From Priapulus caudatus (lineage: Eukaryota; Priapulida; Priapulimorpha; Priapulimorphida; Priapulidae): DNA of 24,085 nt. A program made the position numbers and the translations under genes. Below the pieces are notes generated by a model, which had not been told where the DNA came from, did no database searches, and was given only the letters and a program-made list of their open reading frames with translations. The stretch lies in contig NW_014577137.1 in assembly GCF_000485595.1 (NCBI RefSeq), positions 223,278 through 247,362 on the forward strand, given 5' to 3'. Shown piece after piece: positions 1 through 10,061 of this stretch; within the stretch, counting starts at the first letter, position 1, and every line of letters begins with the position of its first letter.

Positions 1-522
1 ATATATGTAGCGTGGAATATATCCCGAACGTAAAACAGTGATATGCAACAGTCGAATAAGCGGTGATAACTACAGTTTATTCTAAGTACAGACACATAAC
101 ACGGTAAAAACAGTGTACAACATACCGATTAGAGGATGCCGTCGTCTCTCTCCCCTCTCTACCAAAACCGCGCCTTTTTACGCCGTGATCGCATTCCCGC
201 TGCGATATTTTTGAACTTAATTAACACAGGTCGTTGTCTCCGAAAAAGTAGTCATGCGCGACCATTTGGACGTTGTTCATCTAATGATGGTCGTTTTAAA
301 ATCCGCGCCGCTTTTTTGCTGAAGTTAATGTGCTCGCAGTTCTGAGATGAATCGCGTTCGCGCTGACTTTCTCTAACGATCCGGGTGGCCCTTCCTTGTT
401 CGACCAACGAGCTCTTAATGATGTAGCTAGTGTATTCTATGTCTATCACCTGCCGTTTCCGTGCATTTGTATTATTAATGTAGTCAAATTCTTTATGTCT
501 CTATGCCTACGTTGATACGCCG

Positions 523-525
<3 letters not shown>
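1..525. other. Unassigned single-copy-looking DNA
   Basis: No convincing coding region, RNA gene or repeat is visible. The short open frames on both strands (longest under 70 codons) overlap each other and have no recognisable protein features. Confidence 0.5.

Positions 526-562
<37 letters not shown>
526..562. repeat. (AT)n microsatellite
   Basis: An uninterrupted alternating AT run of about 18 units, followed by an AT-rich sequence. Confidence 0.95.
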
Positions 563-565
<3 letters not shown>

Positions 566-917
566 TATTACGAATACACAATTTTACGAATCGCGATTTA
601 GAAACATGGCGCCCTATTATAAAGAAAAATATATAATCAAGGTGCAAGCCAGCGCGCCCACATTCAGGAGAATGAAAAGATATCGACTTATGGCCTTGAC
701 ACGGCCAAACCCCGGCTTTAACATGCGTCCACGGGCCCTTTATTGCTCACCGAAAACCTCGATGGAGCACATTAACAGAGATAGCGTCAAGAACCGGTCA
801 CGTAATACCTCATTGTGTAGGCGATTAGACTGGCGGGCAGGTAGTGTAAAGCCAGGAGCAGACGATATGTAATTACTGGAGGCAAACCGCCGCACAGTCG
901 AAGCAGTATTACCTCTA
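563..917. other. No supported feature
   Basis: An open frame of about 100 codons crosses this stretch from the end of the AT run. It starts at an ATG formed by the microsatellite edge, and its composition (many Arg, Ser, Asn) gives no sign of a real protein. I see nothing else. Confidence 0.5.
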
Positions 918-1138
918 TCACATACAGCGTCATGCCACACAGCGTCATATCACACAGCGTCATATCACATAGCATGATGTCACATAACGTCATATCACAC
1001 CGTCATGTCACACAGCGTCATGTCACACAGCGTCATATCACACAGCGTCATATCACACAGCGTCATGTCACACAGCGTTATATCATATAGCATCATGTCA
1101 CATAGCGTCATATCATGTAGTGTCATATCACACAGCGT
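918..1138. repeat. 15-bp minisatellite, about 15 copies
   Basis: Tandem units close to TCACACAGCGTCATA repeat every 15 bases with substitutions (CATATCA/CATGTCA, CACAGCG/CATAGCG) and a few indels. Because 15 is a multiple of three, the array stays open in one frame and reads as a repeated Ser-His-Ser-Val/Ile peptide. The unit also lacks a stop on the other strand. I treat these open frames as repeat artefacts. Confidence 0.92.
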
Positions 1139-1545
1139 GCTATGCGCTCAGAATCCTCTTTCCCTTCTCTTTATTCTCTACCACCCCTTATATCGACCGC
1201 CTTTCCACCACCTCCCTGCTTCTTTTCTGCCTCCTCTTTGTCTCCTTTTTATTTCCTGTCTGCTTACTTCCTGCCTCCTCTCTGCCTGCTTTCCGCCTCC
1301 TCTCTGCTTATTTTCTACCTCTCTGCCTCCTTTCATCTCCTCTCTTCATTTTTTCTGCCTCCTCTCTGTCTCCTCTTCATTTCCTGTCTGCTTACTTCCT
1401 GCCTCTTCTCTGCCTGCTTTCCGCCTCCTCTCTGCTTATTTCCTACCTCATCTCTGCCTCCTTTCATCTCCTCTCTTCATCTTTCCTGCCTCCTCTCTAT
1501 CTTCTTTCCATCTCCTTTCTCTGCCTTCCGCCGCCTCGCTAGCTC
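1139..1545. repeat. Pyrimidine-rich tract with a 128-bp tandem duplication
   Basis: The + strand is almost all C and T, with CTGCCTCC and TCTCTGC motifs throughout. A long unit starting ATTTCCTGTC at 1251 recurs at 1379, exactly 128 bases on. The second copy then gains 3 bases (CTCTGCCTCC at 1321 recurs at 1452). Fragments of the unit flank both copies. All three forward frames are open through it, giving Leu/Ser/Pro-rich translations that are composition artefacts. Confidence 0.85.
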
Positions 1546-2061
1546 AGTAATTACCGCGCTCGCCTCTATCTCAACGTCAAACGTAGAGCACTCTCATATA
1601 CATCGGTGCAGACAAGATAAATCGAGTACTAATCACTTCATGGGGTAGTAACAGGTTGCGTCTCATCGTGTGGGACAGCTTATAGGTAGGTCCTACCTTG
1701 TGCGTGAAGGAATCCGCTCTGTTCCGCCCTACGTCGTAACCGTCATTCGGCACTGAGTAACAGTGACGGCCACTATCCATCATTAATACACCGAGCATCG
1801 GCGGCGCAGCGTCACAGTGCGCATGCACCAACAGTAGCGTGCAGCGTGTCGGACGCTTCTACGGCCGCTGCAAGGTTGCTATACCTGATTGCCAACTAGA
1901 GCGGGGCGGGCCTGCTAGTGTAGACTCAGCCAGCACGGCCGGCCGTGCACCGTACTGGCGAGCAAGATGCTTGTCTGCATTCCTTCATTTCAATCTTCAT
2001 TACGTGGTCACCCTAGTATGAATGCCTCAGTAGTGAAGCCTCCTCGTGCATTCTACACCAT
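1546..2061. other. No supported feature
   Basis: Mixed-composition sequence with several CpG-containing stretches. A short segment near 1540 resembles a tRNA D-arm, but no anticodon stem or T-arm follows. I see no gene. Confidence 0.45.
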
Positions 2062-2512
2062 CCTACTCCCTCACCCTAACATCATTTGCCTCATCGTACC
2101 ATATCGTTCCTCCTACTTACCCTATCTTCCCAACCCTAACTCATCCTCCTATCTACTTATCCCATCTCCCTAACCCTAACTCCATCTCCCTCATCCTAAC
2201 ACATCCCCCATGTTATACCTCCCTTCTACTTACATGATCGCCTTCACATGACACACTAATTCTCTTTCCTACTTACACCATCTCTCTCACCTTAAAACAT
2301 CCTCCCTCGTGCTTACACCATCTCTCTCACCTTAAAACATCCTTCCCCCTACTTACACCATCTCTTTCACCTTAACACATTCTCCCACCCTACTTACACC
2401 ATCTCTCTCACCTTAACACATTCTCCCACCCTACTTACACTATCTCTCTCACCCTAACACATCCTCCCTCGTGCTTACACCATCTCTCCCACCCTAAAAC
2501 TTCATCCCTCGT
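2062..2512. repeat. 40-bp minisatellite, about 11 copies
   Basis: Units containing CTTACACCATCTCTCTCACC recur with TCTCTCTCAC-type cores at 2281, 2321, 2361, 2402, 2443 and 2483, a period of 40-41 bases. Copies before about 2260 are more diverged and often contain CCCTAAC. The sharpest copies are at 2265-2500, and the array fades into C/T-rich sequence. Confidence 0.88.
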
Positions 2513-3410
2513 CCGTTCCCGTTCTCACTATAATATTTCCTCCCATCCAACGCATTTCACACTTCTTTTTCCATAATGTTTTTCGTATCGCCGCGTTTTA
2601 TTATATTTCATACAATTATCTTTGCTCTCTCCCTTTCCCCTCTCTCATTCTCTCTGTTCCTAATCCCACCGTTCCCTTTTCACTCTCCTATACATATTCT
2701 TACTCATCTCTTTATTATAACGACACCTCGCTATTATTCTACCGCCCTCGCCTTTTCCCACGCCACATTTCCCTGTTTCTTTTTGCGTAACAACAAAAAC
2801 TACTTTTGTCGGAGACCACTGGAATCAGCAATACGCCACATTTGCACCTGCTTGTCTCATTTACGATGACTCACGCACTCGGACTTTCTCCTTCCCACTT
2901 CGGTTCTACGGGTTTTTAATGACACTCGCATACTCATACATACCGGCCCGCCCCTCCCTTCGTAATGCCGTCTTCATTTACATCACCTCTCGGCATTGCA
3001 ACGTCCTCTCACACCTCATTCTCGCCCTACCGTTTCAATCACGATTCAATCACCTGAATTACGCATGATTATTAGATTAACCGAAGATTATAAGTCCATG
3101 AGACCGGTCTAGTGCCCCTCGCCTCTCCCTTGCCTTGCTGACTTGGGTACACAGCTCACACAAGAAACTGGTACAACAAAGTGATAACGCTATAAAAAAA
3201 AAATTAAAAAAATTTCGCGAAGACCTTTTTTAAATTCATCGCGGATGACGTTGCTTGTGGGCAGTTTTTCGGAGCGAGCGCATCGGACTGGTGGCTGGTG
3301 TATGATATCAGTCATCATGACGCAATCGGTTACGGTTTCAAGAACATCACTAACACATACTAAGTGCCAGGTTAGTTTCCGGTATGTAAAATATGGCCCG
3401 CCCTGTATAG
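2513..3410. other. Pyrimidine-rich then mixed sequence, no gene seen
   Basis: The first 350 bases are C/T-rich. An A/T-rich tract sits near 3191-3221 and includes a run of nine or more A residues. Open frames here are short and compositionally biased. I cannot support a gene or RNA. Confidence 0.45.
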
Positions 3411-3606
3411 AGACAGGAGAAGAAGGAGAAAAAGATAGAGGAGGGGGACAGAGAGAATTAGCTAGGGAAGGGAGCAGATAAGGAAATGAGAGAGGAGAAC
3501 GAGAGTAGGAGAGAAAGGGAGAGAAAGAAAGAAAGAGAGAGAGAGAGACGGGGAAGGGAGAGTGAAAGAAAGAGAGAGGGAGAGGGAGAGAGAGGGAGAG
3601 AAACGG
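3411..3606. repeat. Purine-rich (GA)n-like tract
   Basis: About 190 bases of almost pure G and A on the + strand, made of GAGA, GGGAGAG and GAAAGAAA blocks. The Arg/Glu-rich open frames are a result of this composition. Confidence 0.9.
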
Positions 3607-4277
3607 GACCGGCGATCACTTCTCGCTACAATTTACAAAGAAAGTACAAATTGGGCCTTAGCTTCGTTCTAATCGCACTTTCACATCGGTATCATGAACG
3701 CCCCAGTGACGATAACACACACACACACTCACTATCTATAGCAACCGAGCACAATAAGTTCCAGTTACGTATACGCGTGCCCATTACGAAATCCAGCCGT
3801 AAAAGAACCTGTCGATAGGCGCCACAGCTTGTAGCGTCGCACCTCGCCGCACACGTGACCTTGCGAGCAGAAGATGCTCTCGATTCATTCACCAGGGAAA
3901 CCGTGAGGACGATGTGTCTTAGGACGTCATATCAATCATGGCGATTGAAACCCCGTTACCATGCCCGACGTACGTACTTGTAGGCGGAAAGACGAGTGAG
4001 GTAGTAATTTGTAGGCGGGCCGCATGCGGAATAAAAATCAACATCACATCGTCGACGGCTATTCCATTATAATCTCGGCTATAAAATCTTTCACGAATGA
4101 TTGAGGGTCTGCGATCGTGATTAACGACCATATACAATAGGGTCTTACTGTGTCGATTTGCTCATTCTCACCTATACAACCGACAATCGGCAGTGTAAAC
4201 ACAAAAGTTGCGCGACCCACCGATCGATAGCAACTATAGCTGGGAGATTAGAACATGTTCTGTTTTCGCCAACTCGG
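3607..4277. other. No supported feature
   Basis: Mixed sequence with one short CA run near 3716-3729. I see no gene, RNA or clear repeat. Confidence 0.45.
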
Positions 4278-4320
4278 ATTGGCGAATTGGGAAGTTGGTC
4301 CAACTCGCAAATTCGCTAAT
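4278..4320. repeat. Short imperfect palindrome
   Basis: The left arm, 4278-4298, starts ATTGGCGAATT. It pairs with 4300-4320, which ends AATTCGCTAAT. The arms are 21 bases with about 5 mismatches and almost no loop. GCTGGG at 4238 and CCCAGC further out at 4342 are also inverted, so this may be the core of a small degraded foldback element of about 115 bp. Confidence 0.55.
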
Positions 4321-4355
4321 ATAAAGTCGGGTCGTGTAAACCCAGCTTAAGGAGA

Positions 4356-4465
4356 GTAAGAGGAAGGGAGAGAGTACAGGCAAAGAGAGACAGGGGAAAA
4401 AAACGAGAGAGAAGGGAAAACAGCGGGGGAGAGAGAGCGAGAAAGAGCGAGAGAGAGCGGAGGAA
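4356..4465. repeat. Purine-rich GA tract
   Basis: Degenerate GAGA/GGGA sequence with A-runs, purine-biased on the + strand. Confidence 0.8.
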
Positions 4466-4581
4466 TAATGATTTCATAATGTCATAATTTTATTACGAAT
4501 ACTATATAGTTCTTTACGCGTTCCGTCCTTCATTAAAACTACTTTATGTAGTTTTTTTACGAATTCTGTACTACGAATACT

Positions 4582-4686
4582 GCAGACTTCTTTATGAATA
4601 CCGCAGGCTTCTTTACTAATATTGCAGACTTCTTTACAATTACTGTCGACTTCTTAACGTACCCTATAGACTTTTTTTCGTGTGCT
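4582..4686. repeat. 21-bp minisatellite, about 5 copies
   Basis: Consecutive 21-base units begin GCAGACTTCTTTA at 4582, 4603 and 4624, with diverged units at 4645 and 4666. Weaker related sequence extends upstream to about 4500. Confidence 0.8.
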
Positions 4687-4954
4687 GCATCTCTCTACAT
4701 CGACGAGTGTCGACGAGGGGCGGACGCGTGAGGCCTGCCGTCTGCCCGCGTGGGAGCTAGACCATTACCAGCAGACGGTCATCATCACAATAGTAGACGA
4801 ACATATCGGTGATATGTGATGATTTGTTAAGTTGATTTGTGGCTGCACTGCAATCGTTGTCATATCTCTACATCGCCACCTGAGGGCGTGCGAAACCTTA
4901 CCGCGAGGAAGTTGATTGATCACCGAATGTGATATTGATATATATACATACATT

Positions 4955-5025
4955 TAGTGTGTGCGTGCGTCCGCGTGTGTGTGCGTTCGTGCGTGCGTGC
5001 ATGCATGCGCGCGCGCGTGTGTATA
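4955..5025. repeat. GTGC/GT-rich simple repeat
   Basis: Degenerate GTGTGC, GTGC and GCGC units on the + strand. It is the inverse complement of the array at 5218-5313. Confidence 0.85.
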
Positions 5026-5217
5026 TTACATATATGTAGATCTAACGTGAGTTCTACAGCGAGTTGGAGGGGGGACGGCTGTATTTCAGCGGGAGATATG
5101 CGATCTCGCGAATTGATATTCATTCCATGGATGTAAGGACAAAGCTCCGCCAACACATTTGGGCGACCTAGAGTCGTTGATGCTGAGTGTCACTCGCTTG
5201 ATGAAACATCCAAACGG

Positions 5218-5313
5218 CCGCACACGCACACGCGTACGCGCAACACCGGCACGCACGCAAGCACGCACGCACGCACGCACGCACGCACGGACGCACGCAC
5301 GCACGCACGCACA
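5218..5313. repeat. (GCAC)n tetranucleotide array
   Basis: Tandem ACGC/GCAC units with few interruptions. It is inverted relative to the GTGC-rich tract about 200 bases upstream. Confidence 0.9.
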
Positions 5314-5403
5314 GCGCGAAGGTTGATGCGCACAGAGGAGATGTGGGAGAAAGTTACAAGAAGGATCTTCCCGGCTGATAATGATTAGAGAGATGAATGA
5401 AGG

Positions 5404-5408
<5 letters not shown>

Positions 5409-5471
<63 letters not shown>
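5409..5471. repeat. (GT)n microsatellite
   Basis: A perfect GT run of about 31 units. Confidence 0.97.
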
Positions 5472-5472
<1 letters not shown>

Positions 5473-5474
5473 AA

Positions 5475-5478
<4 letters not shown>

Positions 5479-5513
<35 letters not shown>
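5479..5513. repeat. (GA)n microsatellite
   Basis: A nearly perfect GA run immediately downstream of the GT run, so the two form a compound locus. Confidence 0.95.
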
Positions 5514-6086
5514 CGGGCAAAGGTAAAGAGGATTGCCATTGGCACATGTTAGAGTCCATCTCGCGTACCCGAATTGTGCGCAACTAATATTCACTGTTGC
5601 GAAAACTTTCCGTTTCAATATTTGTTTCTCTCTTGGCGTTAACTAATTGCATTACAACGTCTCCTCTCTAAAAGAAGAAAGTCTCTGACTTTTACAGCCG
5701 AATTGTGCAGCTCTGTATAACTGCATGCGCCGTTGGTCACGTATTCACACTGGCGGGAACCATAAAACAGCCATTCAATTTACAAGGCTAACGCATGCAG
5801 AAGCTGCCGGACGTGCAGGCGTTTACATGCAGACAAGATGAACCGCGCGAAAAAACTCTTTGAAGAACAGGTTTGAATAGACGGTTCTCAGCCATTATGT
5901 GCCCGCGTTTCTCTCTGTGTGGCGTAATCGGCGTAAAGAACAGTAGTTAATACATCACTGGTACGATGTTGCTGTTCACGGACACAAACGGTCGCAGCGT
6001 GCAGTCATTCTGCTTCGAAATTGGACAGACACGTGTTCCGCGCGTGTACATGCATGCGTACGTGCGCTGGTGACGAGGATGCTCAT

Positions 6087-6089
<3 letters not shown>
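5514..6089. other. No supported feature
   Basis: Unique-looking mixed sequence. No coding or RNA signal is visible. Confidence 0.45.
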
Positions 6090-6165
<76 letters not shown>

Positions 6166-6263
6166 GGTGTGCGTGTGCGTGTGCGTGTGCGTGTGCGTGT
6201 GCGTGTGCGTGTGCGTGTGCGTGTGCGTGCGCGTGTGTGTGTGTGTGCGCGCGTCTGTGTGTC
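6090..6263. repeat. (GT)n then (TGTGCG)n array
   Basis: About 35 GT units are followed, from about 6170, by roughly ten copies of a TGTGCG hexamer and then GT/GC remnants. Open frames of Cys-Val or Arg-Val are artefacts. Confidence 0.95.
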
Positions 6264-6289
6264 CCTGGCTCTGCCCGTCTCTCCACCTC

Positions 6290-6364
6290 GCCTCTCTCGT
6301 TCTCTCTCGCTCTCTCTCTCGCGCGCTCTCTCTCTGTTTCGCTCTCTTTCGCTCTCTCTCACAC

Positions 6365-6427
<63 letters not shown>

Positions 6428-6506
6428 CTGTCTCATGCTCTCTCGCACTCTCTTCACTCTCTCTCTCTCTCGCGGCGCTCTCTGCCTCGTTCGCTCTCTC
6501 TCGGCG

Positions 6507-6516
<10 letters not shown>
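6290..6516. repeat. (CT)n polypyrimidine tract
   Basis: CT-dominated sequence with CG and CA interruptions. A perfect (CT)n core lies at about 6375-6424. Confidence 0.95.
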
Positions 6517-6554
<38 letters not shown>

Positions 6555-6555
6555 A
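6517..6555. repeat. (TA)n microsatellite
   Basis: An alternating TA run with a single phase break. It directly abuts the CT tract and closes the compound locus 6090-6555. Confidence 0.95.
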
Positions 6556-6955
6556 AGAGATAAGAGAAAGAATCTAATTGTTCTGAAAAAATGTATGTTT
6601 GTTCGTTTGGCGCTATCGGACGTCCATCTACGTCAAACACACATTTACAAGCACAATTTCACATATTTTACAAGCGCATTCAACATATACGAATGTCGAC
6701 ATGAACTGCATGGGGATACAGCAACACGTTCCTAGAGATCGCGTGCTGGGTGTGTGCATGCATGCATGCCTGCCATGGTTTATGTGTTAACACGAATGAC
6801 TGCATGGTCAGCGTGGCGACTAGTTATAATACGTGCATGCCTGTCTAGTGGCTGCAGGCTGCGGGCGGGCAGAGTCTGTAGTTCGTTTATATATAAAGCC
6901 ATTACAATATATTACACAACCAATTCATCCAATCGGCGCTGGGGTCATGAAATAA

Positions 6956-7036
6956 TCAGGAGTGAATAATAATATATTAATTTCTTATAGATTAGATATA
7001 GATTAATAGATTAATTCTATTATTATTCATTCCTGA
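6956..7036. repeat. Inverted repeat with 19-bp arms
   Basis: The arms 6956-6974 and 7018-7036 are inverse complements with one mismatch (TCAGGAGTGAATAATAATA on the left). They enclose 43 bases of AT-rich sequence built from TAGATTA-like steps. It could be a small foldback element or a chance hairpin in AT-rich DNA. Confidence 0.7.
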
Positions 7037-7604
7037 AATAATTATAGATCTTTGCCGGACGTGTACAAGCGTGTTGATATTTACCTATCTAGCGAAAGGT
7101 TAAATTAGATTTCAAATTATTATCGGAAACTCGGCTTGTTGCTCTATCCGCTGGAGTGGATGGCTCCTTCCGTATACATTCGTGCAACGGCATAGAAACG
7201 CATACGCGAAGCCAATTTTGTTAGAGTTAACGACGTAAATTGTCCATCTTACGCGCTATACGTGTTTCGCAAAAATAGTTTGGAATGTGGAAAAAAACAC
7301 GTGGAAGCATAATTTATTTTACTTAATATATGTTGTGCTTCGCATTGAAGCCTTTGTAGATTGCAATTGAACTTTTTGTAGCAAATTATAGTGGCTGATT
7401 GATGGGATTTTATGAAAATTTGCTGACACGTAGGGCCGCCATTGGAAAATGCTAATTAAATAGAGAGTCTGTGCGACAAGCTGTAGCTCAGTGCCCGCTG
7501 AATTCTCTGTCAGAAAACGATACAAAAACTGTCTAGTCGTACATAAAGGAGTGTTCTTTTTATCCACATTTGGTTGCTTTTCGCGTTTTCGTTTATCACA
7601 AATA
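7037..7604. other. No supported feature
   Basis: AT-rich sequence. An 82-codon minus-strand open frame (7319-7567) has ordinary composition but no recognisable domain, and I do not call it a gene. Confidence 0.4.
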
Positions 7605-7640
7605 AAAATCTTGAAATCTTGAAATCTTGAAAAATCTTGG
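7605..7640. repeat. Short direct repeats of AAATCTTG
   Basis: Four copies of AAATCTTG, most of them 9 bases apart. It could be a 3' tail of a decayed retroposon, but no body of one is seen. Confidence 0.6.
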
Positions 7641-8000
7641 TTTTACCGGCTGTTCGTTCTCTACACGTATGTAGGCCCTACACTCTTCTGTTTTCTTTCA
7701 CCGCCACCGTCTCCTGCGTTTGCTGTCACTTGTCTTGATTTTTTCTCTCTTACTGTCTTTACTTTTCGCTCTTTTCATACTTCATGCTCTGTATCGATGC
7801 CGACTATCGTTTGCGTATATCTCTCCAATGTTCTATATCGTTAACAAAGCGCCATGTCATTGTCACGCATCATGCACTATATTGTCATGACTATGCCTGT
7901 GTCATATTCCGTGCGTTACCGGTGTGCATAGCAACGCATTGCTGCGCACAAGGTGTCAACAGCTCGAACGCTCGCGAACGCTCGCGTGCGCGCGCCTTCT

Positions 8001-8184
8001 GGACCCGGTTCCACAGACGTGGATCAACTTTAACTCCGAGTTAAAGCTAACTCCGAGTTAAATTTGGGTTTTATAAACATGGATTAAACCCTGAGTTAAG
8101 TAACTCAGAGTTAAATGTTCTAACTCAGAGTTAAGGAATTTAACTCAGAGTTAAGAGTTAATCCACGTCTGTAGAACCGGGTCC
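8001..8184. mobile_element. Small foldback/MITE-like element, 184 bp
   Basis: The terminal 44-45 bases are near-perfect inverted repeats starting GGACCCGGTTC and including ACAGACGTGGAT. Inside, the palindrome TAACTC(C/A)GAGTTA occurs at least five times (about 8031, 8048, 8101, 8121 and 8141). There is no coding capacity. A target-site duplication is not obvious. This fits a non-autonomous element; the mobilising family cannot be named from this copy. Confidence 0.8.
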
Positions 8185-8258
8185 TGAACGACACTGCGCG
8201 GGCGAGCGCTCGCGAGCGCGCGCGATCCCGCCAGTGGATTCTGCTCCCGAGACTGTTC

Positions 8259-8537
8259 GGGGGATATCTATATTCAAGCCGGTACGGGAGATTACGGTAC
8301 GCACATATTTGCTAATATATTGACTAATCGTGCGTCAATAAACTCAATATTCACAGAGAGTATGAATTCAAGCCGGTACGGGAGATCATTTGCATAATAT
8401 ATTCTAGATACCTATAGACACATGTCTTAGCTATACTCTCTGTGAATATTGAGTTTATTGACGCACGATTAGTCAATATATTAGTAAATATATGCGTACC
8501 GTCATCTTCCGTACCGGCTTGAATATAGACACTCCCC
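8259..8537. mobile_element. Foldback element with about 98-bp arms
   Basis: The left arm (about 8268-8366) and right arm (about 8436-8530) are inverse complements with only about five mismatches, and weaker pairing continues to GGGG/CCCC at the edges. The roughly 68-base loop begins with a further direct copy of the arm's outer segment (ATTCAAGCCGGTACGGGAGA at 8367 repeats 8272). There is no coding capacity. Confidence 0.85.
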
Positions 8538-9431
8538 ACTGTTCGCGCAGCGCGCGAGTTGTTTTCAAGATGGCGACGGGCAATCTGGCGAATGCGAATC
8601 TAACATTTCTGACTTCAATTTCAATCTATTTCAACTTTATTTTATTTTTTATTCATTTATTTACTTCTGAATTCAGGTCATATCAATTTCGTCTGCTAAT
8701 TCGTTTAATAGGACTTGTTCGAATACATTAAAATCTCGCGATTAAAATCTGGGATAAAGCGAGCGCTCATGTGTCGTTCAAGTGGCGCTGCGTTCGTGCT
8801 GCGAGCGTTCGCGCTGTTGAACACGCCTCTGCTTGCCTCGCGACTGTTCTAAGCAACGCCAGAATACGCCACGATTCGGTTTTGTTCGCCGTCAAGTTTC
8901 GTGCGGTTCTCGCGTGAATGCCGGCATATTAGTTGGCTTGTTATGTTTTCATAGGATTGATTCCAGGTCACAGCCCGGTAAAGAACGCACGACCTCCTCG
9001 TATCCTATTCTTACTAACACGTATACCTACTCCCACCCCGCCCCCACCACGCACACACATTCCACATCCTGCCAGCATCAACATAACTTCCTGCCTTTCG
9101 CCAACAACATCGTAGTGTCTTAAAATCACTCTGTCAGTCTCCCCTCTTCACCACCACTCTCCGAACGTCCCGAGTATCACCATCGAGCCCAATATCTTCC
9201 ATCATCATTCCACCCCACCACCACCTGTTGTTGTTTCCTAGCTTCAGCCTCACGATCCCAGCATCTCCGATCTACCCTCGTTCTATGGTATATATAACTA
9301 TTCATGGTCTACCTTGGAGCACGCAAACACTGCGACGCCCGCTGGCATTGGAGGAAATGATACCACATCAACGCCTTATCTACATCGCACGGTGCAGGGT
9401 TCGCCACTTTACTCAGCGTCAAGGAAATAAG
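8538..9431. other. No supported gene
   Basis: CpG-rich DNA near 8540-8590 and 8757-8900 belongs partly to the older inverted repeat. An ATG at 8571 lies in AAGATGGCG, which resembles a YY1-type 5'-UTR motif, and opens a frame of about 50 codons with hydrophobic, AT-driven content. I find no splice or protein evidence that it is a gene. Confidence 0.35.
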
Positions 9432-9658
9432 ATACCTATATACCTACCTATATACCTATATACCTACCTATATACCTATATACCTACCTGTATATCTATC
9501 TATATACCTACATATATACCTATATACCTATATATCTATATACCTACCTATATACCTATATACCTACCTATATACCTATATACATATATACCTACCTATA
9601 TACCTACATATATACCTATATACCTACCTATATACTTATATACCTACCTATATATACC
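9432..9658. repeat. 20-bp minisatellite of TACC/TATA units
   Basis: Units of CCTACCTATATACCTATATA repeat with a 20-base period, best at 9441-9500, and vary in the number of TACC and TATA blocks. The Ile-Pro-Tyr-rich open frame through it is an artefact. Confidence 0.92.
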
Positions 9659-10061
9659 GCTCTATTGGGCCTTAGATAAAAGGGCAACGGGCGCATCGCA
9701 TAACTGAAATGTCTTTGAAAAACAACACTTACGCATGTTTTTTTGAATCGGAAAGGAGACGGAGAAGGCAAGAAGAATGCATAAGGAGACAGTATCTCGG
9801 TTTAACGTGATATTTTCTGTAGCATAAACTTCCTTCTTTCTTAAGTAAACGTTGTAAAACGATCCTAAACCTAAATGCAAGCTGACGATAGTTCTCGGAT
9901 TTTCAGCGGCTTCTGAATATAATGAGCTCGCAAATTTTTTAGAGCTACACTTACGTGTTTACAGTACGTCTTACGGCGTGTAGACGATTGCGTAAGGCAC
10001 AAGTAGGCCTGCAAGTGCGACTGGAAATGTGCTCACCGCTTAATCTGAACCACCGCTTAAC
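9659..10061. other. No supported feature
   Basis: Unique-looking sequence between the minisatellite and the first CAGGGGCG element. I see no gene. Confidence 0.45.

Larger units (their letters stand above)
7955..8826. repeat. Older imperfect inverted repeat, left arm split by an insertion
   Basis: The right arm, about 8757-8826, reversed and complemented, matches the left side in two pieces. One piece (CAACAGC.CGAACGCTCGC) matches near 7957-7977. The other (TGAACGACAC followed by GAGCGCTCGC) matches at 8185-8216. The two left pieces are separated only by the 184-bp element 8001-8184, so that element appears to have inserted into an existing arm. Both arms are CpG-rich. Confidence 0.65.

Noticed and set aside
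1525-1600. tRNA-like segment containing GCTAGCTCAGT
   Set aside because: It resembles a D-arm and A box only; no matching acceptor stem, anticodon loop or GGTTCGANTCC B box follows.
1005-1648. Overlapping forward open frames of 140-181 codons, Leu/Ser/Pro-rich
   Set aside because: They are translations of the 15-bp minisatellite and the C/T-rich tract, open in all three frames.
5947-6735. Long open frames of Cys-Val, His-Thr, Arg-Glu and Leu-Ser repeats on both strands
   Set aside because: They translate GT and CT microsatellites and have no independent protein features.
7480-7520. Second tRNA/SINE-like TGTAGCTCAGT
   Set aside because: No B box or cloverleaf nearby, and no recognisable SINE body, although AAATCTTG repeats lie downstream at 7605.
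8571-8731. Possible first exon at AAGATGGCG
   Set aside because: The motif resembles a YY1-type start context, but the frame soon becomes AT-driven hydrophobic sequence, and the open frame around it starts inside the foldback element.
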